Part shown: positions 30,425 to 39,683 of the stretch, piece by piece
Layout: each line of letters opens with the position of its first letter
Position numbering within the stretch: position 1 is the stretch's first letter
Assembly: GCF_000760935.2 (NCBI RefSeq)
Contig: NZ_CP049744.1
Coordinates: forward strand, 3,441,501-3,505,500
Length of the DNA: 64,000 nt
Direction of reading: 5' to 3'
Source of the DNA: Rhodococcoides fascians A25f
GTDB lineage: Bacteria > Actinomycetota > Actinomycetes > Mycobacteriales > Mycobacteriaceae
The notes under the pieces: generated by a model
Seen by the model: only the letters and a program-made list of their open reading frames with translations
Databases searched by the model: none
Told to the model about the DNA's origin: nothing
Translations under genes and position numbers: made by a program

Positions 30425-31431
30425 CCACCGACGCCCCGCACACCCACCTGTCTCATCTCGACGATCAGGGCCGCGCTCGCATGGTCGATGTGGCACACAA
30501 GAAGGAGACCTCGCGCACGGCCGTCGCCGCCGGTGAGTTCGTCACCACTGCCGAGGTCATCGCGCTCGTGCGCGCGGACGACATGCCCAAGGCCGATGTA
30601 CTCGCCACTGCGCGCATCGCGGGCATCTCGGCGGCGAAGCGGACGTCGGAGTTGATCCCGCTGTGCCATCAGCTCGCACTCTCGTCGGTGAAGATCTCGT
30701 TCGGTTTCACCGACTCGTCCATCACGGTCGAGGCCACGGCGCGCACCACCGGACGCACCGGGGTGGAGATGGAGGCCCTGACTGCGGTCGCGGTCGCCGG
30801 ATTGACGCTGCACGACATGGTCAAGGCCGTCGACCCGGGTGCCACGATGAACGGCGTCCGACTGATCACCAAAGACGGTGGCAAGCATGGCTATTGGCAG
30901 CGAGACGGGGAACCGGTCACTCCCGCCACCGAGGCCGCCCCGACGCTCGACACGACGCGATCCGCAGTGGTGCTGGTGGCCTCCACCGGCGGCGCGAACG
31001 GTACTCGACCGGACACCACCGGCCCCACCATCGCGTCCTGGTTGACCGATCGAGGCTTCACCGTGCGCGGTCCGCTGGTGTACGCCGACGCCGACATAGC
31101 AGCGGGCCTGCAGGACGCGTTGCGCGGCGAACCGTCGTTGATCGTCAGCACCGGAGGCACCGGCGTATCCCCCACCGATGCGACTCCCGAGGCAACGGCA
31201 GCTCTGCTGGACATCGACATGCCGGGGATCGCCGACGCGATCCGCACCCGCGGAACGTCCGCGACGCCACACGCGGTGCTCAGCCGAGGCGTTTCGGGGC
31301 TCATCGGCCGCACGCTGACAGTCAATCTGCCGGGCTCGCCGGGGGGCGTCAAGGACGGTCTCGCGGTTCTCGATCCACTACTCGACCACGTCTTGGCCCA
31401 GATCGCCGGAGGAGGACCCCACGATGAGTGA
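30421..31431 (+). CDS. Fused MoaC (cyclic pyranopterin monophosphate synthase) and MogA/MoaB domain protein
   Basis: 336 residues. Residues 1-160 are MoaC: MVDVAHKKETSRTA, IPLCHQLALSSV, GVEMEALTAVAVAGLTLHDM and the catalytic MVKAVD. Residues 175-330 are MogA/MoaB: STGGTGVSPTDATPEAT and NLPGSPGGVKDGL. MoaC makes cyclic pyranopterin monophosphate; the MogA/MoaB domain adenylates molybdopterin. GTG 30421 is chosen over ATG 30412 because GGAGG at 30406-30410 would be one base from the ATG but ten from the GTG, which also makes a GTGA overlap with moeA. Confidence 0.93.
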   Translation: MTTDAPHTHLSHLDDQGRARMVDVAHKKETSRTAVAAGEFVTTAEVIALVRADDMPKADVLATARIAGISAAKRTSELIPLCHQLALSSVKISFGFTDSSITVEATARTTGRTGVEMEALTAVAVAGLTLHDMVKAVDPGATMNGVRLITKDGGKHGYWQRDGEPVTPATEAAPTLDTTRSAVVLVASTGGANGTRPDTTGPTIASWLTDRGFTVRGPLVYADADIAAGLQDALRGEPSLIVSTGGTGVSPTDATPEATAALLDIDMPGIADAIRTRGTSATPHAVLSRGVSGLIGRTLTVNLPGSPGGVKDGLAVLDPLLDHVLAQIAGGGPHDE

Positions 31432-31837
31432 ACTCGTCGCACGAATTTCCAGTGAACCGTTGAGCACCGCCGAAGTGGAGGCAGCCGTACAGGATTCACG
31501 CCACGGTGCAGTCGTTCTGTTCAGCGGGATAGTTCGCGACCACGATGGTGGCCAGGCAGTGGAAACTCTCGAATACCGCGCCCATCCCGACGCCGAACGT
31601 TTCTTGAACCGATGCTGCTCCGAGGTCTCCGCCGAGACCGGCCTCGAGGTCGCTGCGGTACATCGCGTCGGAGACTTGCGCGTCGGAGACCTCGCGCTCG
31701 TGGCAGCCGTCGGATCGGCCCATCGCGCGGAAGCGTTCGAGGCCTGCGCGCGATTGGTCGAACGCATCAAGGCCGAGGTTCCGATCTGGAAGCGGCAGGG
31801 ATTCGAGGGCGGACGCACCGAGTGGGTCGGACTGTAG
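31424..31837 (+). CDS. moaE: Molybdopterin synthase catalytic subunit MoaE
   Basis: 137 residues. The conserved core VLFSGIVRDHDGG, LEYRAHPDAE, VHRVGDLRVGDLALVAAV and KAEVPIWKRQ is present; Lys residues in the last block form the active site. It transfers sulfur from MoaD to the pterin. It overlaps moaC-mog by 8 bases and converges with the CobW gene, leaving 5 bases between. Confidence 0.95.
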   Translation: MSELVARISSEPLSTAEVEAAVQDSRHGAVVLFSGIVRDHDGGQAVETLEYRAHPDAERFLNRCCSEVSAETGLEVAAVHRVGDLRVGDLALVAAVGSAHRAEAFEACARLVERIKAEVPIWKRQGFEGGRTEWVGL

Positions 31838-31842
31838 GAGTT

Positions 31843-32901
31843 CTACCCGGCGTCCAGGTAGCGGTGGACGAGGAGCATCGACGACGCATCGCAGTGCTCG
31901 TTGGGCGCACGCACGCACGCGCGTAGTCGTTTCTCGACGGCCGCTGCATCGAGGTCGGTGCCGATCAGCACCAATGATGTCTGTTCGGCCTCACCGCGCG
32001 CCCACGACGTCGCCTCGAACCGAATGTGCCGACCAACGGTGTGCACGACGAACTTCTGCGAATAGCCCGGTACGGCGAAATGCACGACACCTTTGATGCG
32101 GTAGAGGTTTCCGGTGGGATTCTCCAGAAACTCGACCATTCGTCGCGGTTCGATGGGTTCGGTGCTGACGAACTCGGTGTGCGAGTACTGGGCATGCAGG
32201 TGATGCTCATGATCGTCGCCACTGTGGTCGTCGTCGCTGTGGTTCTCCCGTAGGAGCTCGTCGAACGACAACTGAACGGGGATCGCCGATTCGACGGAAA
32301 GGTCGTCCCGACGGTCGAACAGCAGCAGCGGATCCACTCGACCGAACGCGACAGGGACGACGGGGACGTCCCCCACGATGGACCGCACGGTGGACACGAC
32401 CGCGGAGCGGCCGGACTCCGAGACCGCATCCGACTTGTTCAACACCACCAGATCTGCCAACTGCAGATGCTGGTCGATCTCGGGATGCAGTACGCGGGTC
32501 TGCGGAAATTCCACCGCGTCGACCACCCCTACGAGCCCGCCGTAGACGATGAACTCGTTCTCGCTGCCTCGGACCATTCGGATCAGATTGCGAGGTTCGG
32601 CGAGGCCACTGGCTTCCACCACGATGACATCGATCGCCGAACGGCGATGCGCGAGGGCGTCGAACATCGCGTCCATGTCGCTGATGTCCACCGCGCAACA
32701 GATGCATCCGTTGCCGAGGGAGACCATCGAGTCGACCTGTCCCGCCACGAGCATGGAGTCGACGTTGATCGCTCCGAAATCGTTGACCACGACGCCGATT
32801 CGGATCCCCGCATCGTTACGCAACAGGTGATTGAGCAGAGTCGTCTTGCCCGCGCCGAGGAAGCCCGCGACTATCACCACCGGAATTTTTCGACGCGTCA
32901 C
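31843..32901 (-). CDS. CobW/COG0523 family G3E GTPase (metal chaperone)
   Basis: 352 residues. The P-loop AGFLGAGKTT sits at residues 12-21, with GNGCICC giving the CxCC metal motif and LNKSDAV as the G4 motif. A His/Asp-rich segment from NHSDDDHSGDDHEHHLHAQ onward is at about residues 220-238, and a CobW C-terminal domain follows. COG0523 proteins deliver Zn, Co or another metal to client enzymes. The client is unknown: neighbours are molybdenum cofactor genes and a zinc amidase. No Zur box was recognised before it. Confidence 0.88.
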   Translation of the reverse strand: MTRRKIPVVIVAGFLGAGKTTLLNHLLRNDAGIRIGVVVNDFGAINVDSMLVAGQVDSMVSLGNGCICCAVDISDMDAMFDALAHRRSAIDVIVVEASGLAEPRNLIRMVRGSENEFIVYGGLVGVVDAVEFPQTRVLHPEIDQHLQLADLVVLNKSDAVSESGRSAVVSTVRSIVGDVPVVPVAFGRVDPLLLFDRRDDLSVESAIPVQLSFDELLRENHSDDDHSGDDHEHHLHAQYSHTEFVSTEPIEPRRMVEFLENPTGNLYRIKGVVHFAVPGYSQKFVVHTVGRHIRFEATSWARGEAEQTSLVLIGTDLDAAAVEKRLRACVRAPNEHCDASSMLLVHRYLDAG

Positions 32902-32912
32902 GGCGTCCGAGA

Positions 32913-34010
32913 CTACCGGGCAGCGAGAATCTGTTTCAGCAGGCCTTGCGCGAAAGTGGACACACTGCCGACGTTCTCCGGGGTCGCGAGCCCCTTCAAA
33001 CCGTCCACTCCGAACGTCTCGATGTACGGCGAGACGCTTTCGAGCAATCGCGAGAGCGCGCTACGGCCCTCCACAGCGGTCTTCGTTCCGGTGGTCGAGG
33101 ACGTGCTGGGCGCAGCGGTGTCGGTCGTCTTCGCAGCAGGGGCGGCTGCAGTCGTCGTCGGGGCGGTCGCATTCTCCGCGGCCGGGGTGGACGGAGTCTC
33201 GGCACCGAGCAAATAGTCGATCACTCCGGTCGAAATTGCGATCGCGTGCTTCAACTGACCGTCCGAGCTCTCGAGAAGGGCCGCGTCGTCGGGGTTGGAT
33301 CCGTTGCCCATTTCGACGAACACCAGAGGGACAGTGGTCAATGCCGGCCCGGCCACATCCGAGCGCTCCTGGATTCCCTCGTCCACGCCTGCGTAGTTCG
33401 CCGGGGCGAAGCCGGCCCGAACGTACGAGTCTCGCATCAGCTTCGACGCCGAACGTCCTCCTTCGGACTGGGCTGCGTCGGCCGCTGCGTTCGGAATCGG
33501 CAACGTGGGCACTATCAGATGAAATCCGTGCTTACCGGTATCGGTTGCCGTGCTCGTGGAGTCCGCGTGAATACTCACCGCGACGTCGGCTCCGGACTCG
33601 CTCGCTGCACGCGCCCTGTCGTCGACGCATCCGCCCCACCCCGAGTCGTCGGCACGGCTCGTCTTCACCGTGGCACCCAGGCTCTCCAGACTGGACCGAA
33701 CGAGTTCGCTGACTTTCCAGTTGATCGTGTGTTCGGGCACGCCGTCCACGGTGGTCATTCCGGTGGTCTGGCAATCCTTCGTCCCGCCGCGTCCGTCGTC
33801 CACCTGACGCTGCAGGTTCTCCGAATGTGCCGTGCCCTGGTGACCCGGGTCGAGGAAAACCGTCTTACCCGACAACTCGCTACCGGTAGTCGACGGTGAC
33901 GGGGTGGACGGGGCAGCCATGGCAGGAGCGGCGACGATCACACCCGCACCGAGCATTCCCGCGCATATCAGAGCCGCTGTTGCCGACCTGGTGATTCGTG
34001 CAGATTTCAT
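32913..34010 (-). CDS. Secreted N-acetylmuramoyl-L-alanine amidase (Amidase_3, Rv3717-like)
   Basis: 365 residues. A signal peptide ends at APAMA-AP near residue 32. The Amidase_3 domain runs from TVFLDPGHQGTAH to about residue 270, with zinc ligands in DPGH, PEHTINW and SIHAD. It cleaves the bond between muramic acid and the peptide stem. A Thr/Ala/Pro-rich segment lies between the domain and a C-terminal segment. It is divergent from lsr2 across a 519-base gap. Confidence 0.9.
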   Translation of the reverse strand: MKSARITRSATAALICAGMLGAGVIVAAPAMAAPSTPSPSTTGSELSGKTVFLDPGHQGTAHSENLQRQVDDGRGGTKDCQTTGMTTVDGVPEHTINWKVSELVRSSLESLGATVKTSRADDSGWGGCVDDRARAASESGADVAVSIHADSTSTATDTGKHGFHLIVPTLPIPNAAADAAQSEGGRSASKLMRDSYVRAGFAPANYAGVDEGIQERSDVAGPALTTVPLVFVEMGNGSNPDDAALLESSDGQLKHAIAISTGVIDYLLGAETPSTPAAENATAPTTTAAAPAAKTTDTAAPSTSSTTGTKTAVEGRSALSRLLESVSPYIETFGVDGLKGLATPENVGSVSTFAQGLLKQILAAR

Positions 34011-34529
34011 ATGCTCTCGAGCGCACCGGAGTGACTGGTGGCGCTACTCCCCTCTCGGCCCCTCGGTTGCGCTGATCGGAGCGAGTCGCCGACACCACGG
34101 GACACACACGAAACAGCAGACACTTGCGCCTCAAGTGAACCAGATGTCGTCATCGACGCGCCTCGGATGATCTTTCGTTAGTGAAATGAGTGCGTTCCGT
34201 AATCGATCCGTTGCGAACGCGTCGCCACGTCGTACATCGATACGGCGGCTCCCCCACTCGAACCACCACGAACCGACTCGGGGATGGAAAAGCGCCTACG
34301 AACCGGCCAGTCTGTCTTTGATTTCGATAAGGACCGACGTCGTATCGGGACAATGTTCTCGCATATACCTCTGCGTTTCGGCGACCGCCCGATCCGATTC
34401 CCGACAATTCTGCGAATCGCGTAACAATTCCCCGGCCCGCGTGGATAAGCACATTGTTCGGCCGTATAGTCGTCTCAGTTCGATCTGGACATCCCCGCAT
34501 CATCCCCTGCACCATTGGAGAGCTTCAGC
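34011..34529. promoter_or_regulatory. Long divergent region between amidase gene and lsr2
   Basis: 519 bases with no convincing gene. TATAGT at 34465-34470, about 60 bases before the lsr2 start, is a possible -10 with a weak GTGGAT at 34441. The 121-residue and 139-residue open frames here lack any family motif and are probably chance. The length suggests complex lsr2 control, possibly autoregulation by Lsr2 at A/T-rich tracts. Confidence 0.45.
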
Positions 34530-34874
34530 ATGGCCAGAAAAGTCTATGTGCAATTGGTCGACGACATCGACGAAAAACCGATCGAATCCGGTGGCGAACA
34601 CATAACCTATTCGGTCAACGGGGTCAGCTACGAAATCGACCTGAGTGACAAGAACGCCAAGGAATTTCATCGCAAGCTCGACTATTACATCGAACACTCC
34701 ACCAAGGTCGGTGGAAAGCGGACGAAGAAGTCGAGTGCCTCTGCAACCGGTGCGAAGCGCGACGCCAATCAGACCAAAGCCATCCGAGAATGGGCCAAGG
34801 CGAACGGCCACAATATCTCCGCGCGAGGCAGAATTCCCGCCGAGGTCGAGCAGGCCTTCGACGCAGCCCACTAG
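34530..34874 (+). CDS. lsr2: Lsr2 family nucleoid-associated protein
   Basis: 114 residues. The N-terminal dimerisation/oligomerisation domain ([18 protein letters not shown] to about residue 60) is followed by a basic linker [11 protein letters not shown] and a DNA-binding domain ending [13 protein letters not shown], where the RGR hook enters the minor groove of A/T-rich DNA. Lsr2 is the actinobacterial analogue of H-NS and silences horizontally acquired genes. A GGAGAG precedes the ATG at 34530. A perfect terminator follows. Confidence 0.95.
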   Translation: MARKVYVQLVDDIDEKPIESGGEHITYSVNGVSYEIDLSDKNAKEFHRKLDYYIEHSTKVGGKRTKKSSASATGAKRDANQTKAIREWAKANGHNISARGRIPAEVEQAFDAAH

Positions 34875-34903
34875 TCACCGCTGACCTACAGCACCGAAAC
34901 AAG

Positions 34904-34933
34904 AAAAAGCGCCGCTCTAGAGCGGCGCTTTTT
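34904..34933 (+). terminator. Rho-independent terminator of lsr2
   Basis: A 30-base perfect palindrome, AAAAAGCGCCGCTCT followed by its complement, begins 29 bases after the lsr2 stop. It has a GC-rich stem and an A-tract on one side and a T-tract on the other, so it can also work against the tRNA-Ala strand. Confidence 0.9.
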
Positions 34934-34957
34934 CGTTTCCTGAACAGACTATCTCGG

Positions 34958-35030
34958 TGGAGCTAAGGGGACTCGAACCCCTGACCCCCACACTGCCAGT
35001 GTGGTGCGCTACCAGCTGCGCCATAGCCCC
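34958..35030 (-). tRNA. tRNA-Ala (anticodon GGC)
   Basis: A 73-base cloverleaf on the minus strand starts GGGGCTATGGCGCAGCTGGT. The anticodon arm is CACAC-TGGCAGT-GTGTG with anticodon GGC. The T-arm is AGGGG-TTCGAGT-CCCCT. The acceptor pairs GGGGCTA with TAGCTCC, with discriminator A. The 3' CCA is not encoded (CCG follows). Confidence 0.95.
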
Positions 35031-35157
35031 GAGTTACTGCGTGCGACCGCTCATGCGGTTGCTCGAACGAAGTTACACCATCGGTCGCAACAGCAACAAA
35101 TCACCTGGTCCGGCCGGTACCGAGAACTCGACCACCGGCCGCACCCACGGGAGTGGA

Positions 35158-35904
35158 TCAGTTGATCGAGGCCAGCCATTCCGAGTCACCGAGCGCGTCG
35201 ACAACCTGTCCGTCGACCAGTACCCCCGGCGTCCCGCGCGCTCCCGACGCCGCCAGAGCGTCGCGTCCGGTGTTAGCGTCCGCCACCGCGGCATCTCGTT
35301 CGGTTCCGCTGGCAATGCACTCCGTTGCCAGCTCGCTCGCTCCGGAGGAACGAGCGAGCTCCGCTAGTTCCGCATCGGTTCTGTCCGAGTCCGCGCCTTC
35401 GACCGGGCGGAATTCGGAGTCGAACAACCCGCCGTGAAAAGCGGAGTAGACCCGGGCGTTCTCCGTCGCTGCCACACAGTGGGACGCCGCGACGGCACGC
35501 GTCGAATAGTCACCCGAGGCCGACGACGGATCGAGAAAATTGACCAGGTGGTAATTCACCGAGACAACGCCATCGTCGATTTTCTGAGCCAACTCCTGGC
35601 CGTGCTTCTCTTCGAGATCGCCGCAGAACGGGCACATCGGATCCTCGTAGACATCGATCACACGCTGCGCTCCCGGACGCGCCAGCTGCACCACGCCGTC
35701 ACCTGGCAACGACAATTCGACCTCGGGATTCTTCACGGTTCCGTAGCCGTCGTTGCGTGGGGCGTCGCTTCCGCTCTGCCACATGATCGCAACCACGACG
35801 ACTATCACCACCACCAAGAATGCGATACCGCCCAATACATAGGTCACTGTGTTGGACGTCGCCTGTGGCGTGTGTTTCGTACTCGATGTCTTCTTCTGGC
35901 TCAC
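35158..35904 (-). CDS. Membrane-anchored DsbA/thioredoxin-like protein
   Basis: 248 residues. After a hydrophilic tail, a single hydrophobic helix at about residues 20-41 is an uncleaved anchor. The outer domain starts with a Thioredoxin_4 fold, and the active site is CPFC at residues 91-94 in IDVYEDPMCPFCGDLEEKHG. RGTPGVLVDGQVVD carries the cis-Pro. It should act in disulfide formation or exchange outside the membrane. The GTG at 35904 starts just inside the SQKK segment; a longer frame to 36000 overlaps the MFS gene and is unsupported. Confidence 0.85.
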   Translation of the reverse strand: MSQKKTSSTKHTPQATSNTVTYVLGGIAFLVVVIVVVVAIMWQSGSDAPRNDGYGTVKNPEVELSLPGDGVVQLARPGAQRVIDVYEDPMCPFCGDLEEKHGQELAQKIDDGVVSVNYHLVNFLDPSSASGDYSTRAVAASHCVAATENARVYSAFHGGLFDSEFRPVEGADSDRTDAELAELARSSGASELATECIASGTERDAAVADANTGRDALAASGARGTPGVLVDGQVVDALGDSEWLASIN

Positions 35905-35929
35905 AGAGCGAATACTACGGATGTGCGTG

Positions 35930-37168
35930 TCAGGTGCGCTCGCGCTCGAGGGTGTCGGGTACGCGAGACCACCAGAGTCCGGCCACCAGAAGCAGCGCAC
36001 CGGTCACGGCGAAAGCCGGGCCGAACGAGACCCGCTCCACGATCATCCCGGCCACGATCGGGCCGATCACCGCACCCACGTCGGACGCCATCTGGAAGGC
36101 AGCCAGTACGGGTCCTCCGCGCGCCTTCGAGCCGATCACGTCCGCGACCGATGCCTGCTGGGCAGGACTCATCAGGCCCGATCCGATTCCGGCGATCAAC
36201 GACACCACGAGGAACAACACCGGATCGTGCACATACCCCATCACGACGGTGCCCAGGCCGCACACCGCCAACCCGGCCAGCATGAAGGGTTTGCGTCCGC
36301 GTACGTCGGACAGGCGACCGGCACTGGTGAGAACCAGAGCGTTTCCCACTGCGAACACGGTCAGAGCAATACCGACGAACACCTCGGATCGCTGCATCGC
36401 CTCGACGACGAACAACGGCACCAACGCCACCCGGACACCGAACACTGCCCAACCGTTGGCGAAATTCGACGCCAACGCGGCCCGATAAGACGGGATTCGG
36501 AGAGCAGCGAGCAGCGACATCGTCGGCGGTGCCGAGCCCTTCTCCGGTTTGACGAGCTCGGAGTTGCCGAGGGTGAAATACACGACGGCGGCAGCGATCA
36601 CGAGAGCCACGGCATAGATGACGAACGGCACCCGCAGACCGAAACCGACGAGCGCGCCGCCGACGAGTGGACCACAGATGGTTCCCAACAAGAATGCGGT
36701 CGCATACAGCCCGGAGATGCGGCCCCTACTGGTCGGTGGACTGATTCTGATCAGCAGTCCGAGAGCCGACACCGAGAACATCGTCGACCCGATTCCGCCG
36801 AGTCCGCGAAACACCAGCAGCTGCCAGTACGTCTGGGCCAGAGCGCACGCGCCGGTGGACACCGCGACGATCAGCAGTCCGATCAGGTACACGGGTCGTT
36901 CGCCGAGCCGCTGAACCAGAGCGCCACTGGCCGGTGCGAACAGCAACCGCATGAGAGCGAAAGCACTGATCACTGCCGACGCGGCCGTATATCCGACACC
37001 GAATTCTCGGGCGAACTGTGGCAGGGCAGGCGCAACGATGCCGAATCCGAGGGCGATGACGAACGCCGCCGATACCAGTACCCAGATCTCCGGTGGGAGT
37101 TTGCTTCCGGGTTGGAATGCCGGCTCGGAGGCCGAGCTGTCGTGGTCGGGTTGGGTCGAGTCGGTCAC
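35930..37168 (-). CDS. MFS transporter
   Basis: 412 residues with about 12 hydrophobic helices. The loop 2-3 motif is visible as [20 protein letters not shown] and the loop 8-9 copy as [37 protein letters not shown] resembles motif C of drug-proton antiporters. The substrate is unknown. Its ATG overlaps the pgm stop by 4 bases, so it is translationally coupled to pgm, which hints at sugar export or a sugar-linked role but does not prove it. Confidence 0.85.
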   Translation of the reverse strand: MTDSTQPDHDSSASEPAFQPGSKLPPEIWVLVSAAFVIALGFGIVAPALPQFAREFGVGYTAASAVISAFALMRLLFAPASGALVQRLGERPVYLIGLLIVAVSTGACALAQTYWQLLVFRGLGGIGSTMFSVSALGLLIRISPPTSRGRISGLYATAFLLGTICGPLVGGALVGFGLRVPFVIYAVALVIAAAVVYFTLGNSELVKPEKGSAPPTMSLLAALRIPSYRAALASNFANGWAVFGVRVALVPLFVVEAMQRSEVFVGIALTVFAVGNALVLTSAGRLSDVRGRKPFMLAGLAVCGLGTVVMGYVHDPVLFLVVSLIAGIGSGLMSPAQQASVADVIGSKARGGPVLAAFQMASDVGAVIGPIVAGMIVERVSFGPAFAVTGALLLVAGLWWSRVPDTLERERT

Positions 37169-38805
37169 GAGCTCTCGAGAGCGGACGACACCAATTCACG
37201 TGCTGCATCTTGGACCTCGGCGAGGTGCTCCTTGCCATGGAACGACTCCGCGTAGATCTTGTACACGTCCTCGGTACCGGACGGGCGCGCAGCGAACCAG
37301 GCGCTCTCCGTCGTCACTTTCAGGCCACCGAGTGCAGCTCCGTTGCCCGGAGCCTCGGTCAGCGTTGCCGTGATCGGTTCGCCTGCCAATTCGGTTGCGG
37401 TGATCTGGTCGGGCGAGAGCTTGGCGAGAACGGCCTTCTGCTCGCGCGTGGCCAGTGCGTCGACGCGGGCGTACGAGGGATCGCCGAACTTCGCGGTGAA
37501 CTCCCCGTAACGCTGGGACGGCGTGGATCCGGTGACTGCGGTGATCTCCGACGCCAGCAGCGCGAGGATGATGCCGTCCTTGTCGGTGGTCCAGACGCGA
37601 CCGTCGTGTCGGAGGAACGACGCCCCGGCGCTTTCTTCCCCGCCGAATCCGAGATCGCCGGCGAGTAGGCCGGGTACGAACCATTTGAATCCGACCGGCA
37701 CCTCGAGCAGACGGCGGCCGAGGCCGGCCACCACGCGGTCGATCATCGACGAGCTCACGAGGGTCTTGCCCACCGCCGCCGTGGGCGACCACCCGGGCCG
37801 ATGAGTGAACAGGTAGTCGATGGCAACGGCGAGGTAGTGATTGGGATTCATCAGGCCACCGTCGGGGGTGACGATGCCGTGCCGATCGGAATCGGCATCG
37901 TTGCCGGTGGAAATGTCGAATCGATCGCGTGCAGCGATGAGCGACGCCATCGCGTTCGGCGACGAGCAGTCCATCCTGATCTTGCCGTCGGTGTCGAGCG
38001 TCATGAAGCGGAACGTGCCGTCCACCAACGGATTGACGACGGTCAGATCGAGGTTGTGTCGCTCGGCGATGGCGTCCCAGTAGTCGACACTGGCTCCGCC
38101 GAGCGGATCGGCACCGATCCGAACACCGGCCGCGCGGATCGCATCGAGATCGACGACGTTCGGCAGGTCGTCCACGTAGGTGCCGAGGAAGTCGTACCGC
38201 GAGACGCTCCCCGCGAAGGCCTGCGCCAGTGTTACGCGCTTGATGCCCGAGATACCCTCGCGCAGAAGATCGTTCGCGCGGGCTGCGATGACCGACGTCG
38301 CGTCGCTGTCGGCCGGCCCGCCGTGCGGAGGGTTGTACTTGAAGCCGCCGTCCCGTGGCGGATTGTGGGACGGAGTCACCACGATGCCGTCGGCCTTCGC
38401 CGCCGGGCCCGACTCGTTGTAGCGAAGGATGGCATGACTGACGGCAGGGGTGGGCGTGTACCGGTCCCCCGAATCGACCAGTACGTCGACGTCGTTGGCG
38501 GCCAACACTTCCAGAGCCGTCGTCCAGGCCGGTTCCGACAACGCGTGGGTGTCCCGGCCGATGAACAGGGGCCCGGTGATGCCTTGCGCAGCGCGGTACT
38601 CCACGATCGCCTGCGTCGTCGCCACGATGTGGGCCTCGTTGAACGCCGAATCGAGGCTCGACCCTCGGTGTCCGGACGTACCGAAGACCACCTGCTGACT
38701 CGGGTCCGACACATCCGGAACCCGCGAGTAGTACGCCGTCACGAGTTGCGAAAGATCAACCAGATCCTCCGGCAGTGCAGTGGTTCCAGCTCTCTCGTGC
38801 GCCAC
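37165..38805 (-). CDS. pgm: Alpha-D-glucose phosphomutase (Pgm)
   Basis: 546 residues. The catalytic Ser is in [11 protein letters not shown], the metal loop is DADSDRHG, sugar-binding GGEESAG is near residue 385, and the C-terminal RPSGTED binds phosphate. It interconverts glucose-1-phosphate and glucose-6-phosphate, feeding glycogen, trehalose and cell-wall sugar nucleotides. The GTG start has GAGGAGG six bases upstream; the much longer frame to 39321 is antisense to the DUF1295 gene. It is close to the M. tuberculosis PgmA length. Confidence 0.95.
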   Translation of the reverse strand: MAHERAGTTALPEDLVDLSQLVTAYYSRVPDVSDPSQQVVFGTSGHRGSSLDSAFNEAHIVATTQAIVEYRAAQGITGPLFIGRDTHALSEPAWTTALEVLAANDVDVLVDSGDRYTPTPAVSHAILRYNESGPAAKADGIVVTPSHNPPRDGGFKYNPPHGGPADSDATSVIAARANDLLREGISGIKRVTLAQAFAGSVSRYDFLGTYVDDLPNVVDLDAIRAAGVRIGADPLGGASVDYWDAIAERHNLDLTVVNPLVDGTFRFMTLDTDGKIRMDCSSPNAMASLIAARDRFDISTGNDADSDRHGIVTPDGGLMNPNHYLAVAIDYLFTHRPGWSPTAAVGKTLVSSSMIDRVVAGLGRRLLEVPVGFKWFVPGLLAGDLGFGGEESAGASFLRHDGRVWTTDKDGIILALLASEITAVTGSTPSQRYGEFTAKFGDPSYARVDALATREQKAVLAKLSPDQITATELAGEPITATLTEAPGNGAALGGLKVTTESAWFAARPSGTEDVYKIYAESFHGKEHLAEVQDAARELVSSALESS

Positions 38806-38891
38806 GATGCGCCTCCTCGTTGTGGTCGAACCGAACTCGATCGATGAATCGAACTCCTCGACAACCCTAGCGCCGCTGCCCCACCCGCGAG

Positions 38892-39683
38892 CTACTTGCT
38901 GGGTCCTTTCGGCGGCCGTGGGAGGAAATAGCTGGTCCGCTGCTGGTATTCGCGGTACCCCGGACGTTTCTCCATGCTGCGCTCCAGCAGCCGTGCACCG
39001 GTGGCGAACACCAGGAAGTACGTCATCGCGATCGGCGACAGCAGTGTGAACACTCCGGGCCACGCCGATGCCGAGACGAGGAACAGCCCCCACCAGACTG
39101 CCGAGTCCCCGAAGTAGTTGGGGTGCCGCGTCCAGGACCAGAGACCACGATCCATGATCTTGCCCTTGTTCGACGCGTCGGCCTTGAAGGCTTTCAACTG
39201 CGCATCGCCCACTGCCTCGAACGTCCATCCGAGCATCCAGACCAGTACGCCGAGTACGACGACGGTGGGGACCGATCCGTGTGCGACAGCGGATACCTGC
39301 AACGGCAGGGACACGAACCACAATGCAATTGCCTGCGTCAGATAGATCTTGCGCAGGGCATACAAGGTTTCGTTTCCGGTGGCCTTGGAGAGCAGTTCGG
39401 TGTAGCGCGGATCCTCACCGTGGCCGCGTGAGCGCTGAAAGACATGCAGTGCAAGACGAAGTCCCCATACGCCGACGAGCGCGAGCAGAAGCAATCGACG
39501 CCACAGTTCACCTGTTCCGGTCGCAGCCGAAATCAGCGCGATCAGAACGAAGCCGCCGCCCCACGTCACGTCCACGACGTTGTGCCGTCCGATACGCGCG
39601 CCGATGAGGGCGGTGACGATCATCAGGACAGCGGTACCGCCGAGGCTCGCCAGCGATACGGTCAGGAAGTCCGACCAGTTCAT
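38892..39683 (-). CDS. DUF1295 (steroid 5-alpha-reductase-like) membrane protein
   Basis: 263 residues with about six or seven hydrophobic helices. The C-terminal motif [16 protein letters not shown] and [18 protein letters not shown] match DUF1295, a family related to steroid reductases and isoprenylcysteine methyltransferases. It resembles Rv0446c, which is next to ufaA1. A role in modifying the fatty acid or phospholipid product of the CFA-type enzymes is inferred from context. Its ATG overlaps the upstream CFA gene's stop by 4 bases. Confidence 0.85.
   Translation of the reverse strand: MNWSDFLTVSLASLGGTAVLMIVTALIGARIGRHNVVDVTWGGGFVLIALISAATGTGELWRRLLLLALVGVWGLRLALHVFQRSRGHGEDPRYTELLSKATGNETLYALRKIYLTQAIALWFVSLPLQVSAVAHGSVPTVVVLGVLVWMLGWTFEAVGDAQLKAFKADASNKGKIMDRGLWSWTRHPNYFGDSAVWWGLFLVSASAWPGVFTLLSPIAMTYFLVFATGARLLERSMEKRPGYREYQQRTSYFLPRPPKGPSK

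Noticed and set aside
34150..34605. Open frames of 121 and 139 codons on opposite strands between the amidase gene and lsr2
   Set aside because: Mutually antisense and without motifs or convincing ribosome-binding sites; the space is better read as regulatory.
38806..39321. Upstream extension of pgm
   Set aside because: It is antisense-like relative to the DUF1295 gene and unneeded; GTG 38805 has an ideal AGGAGG.
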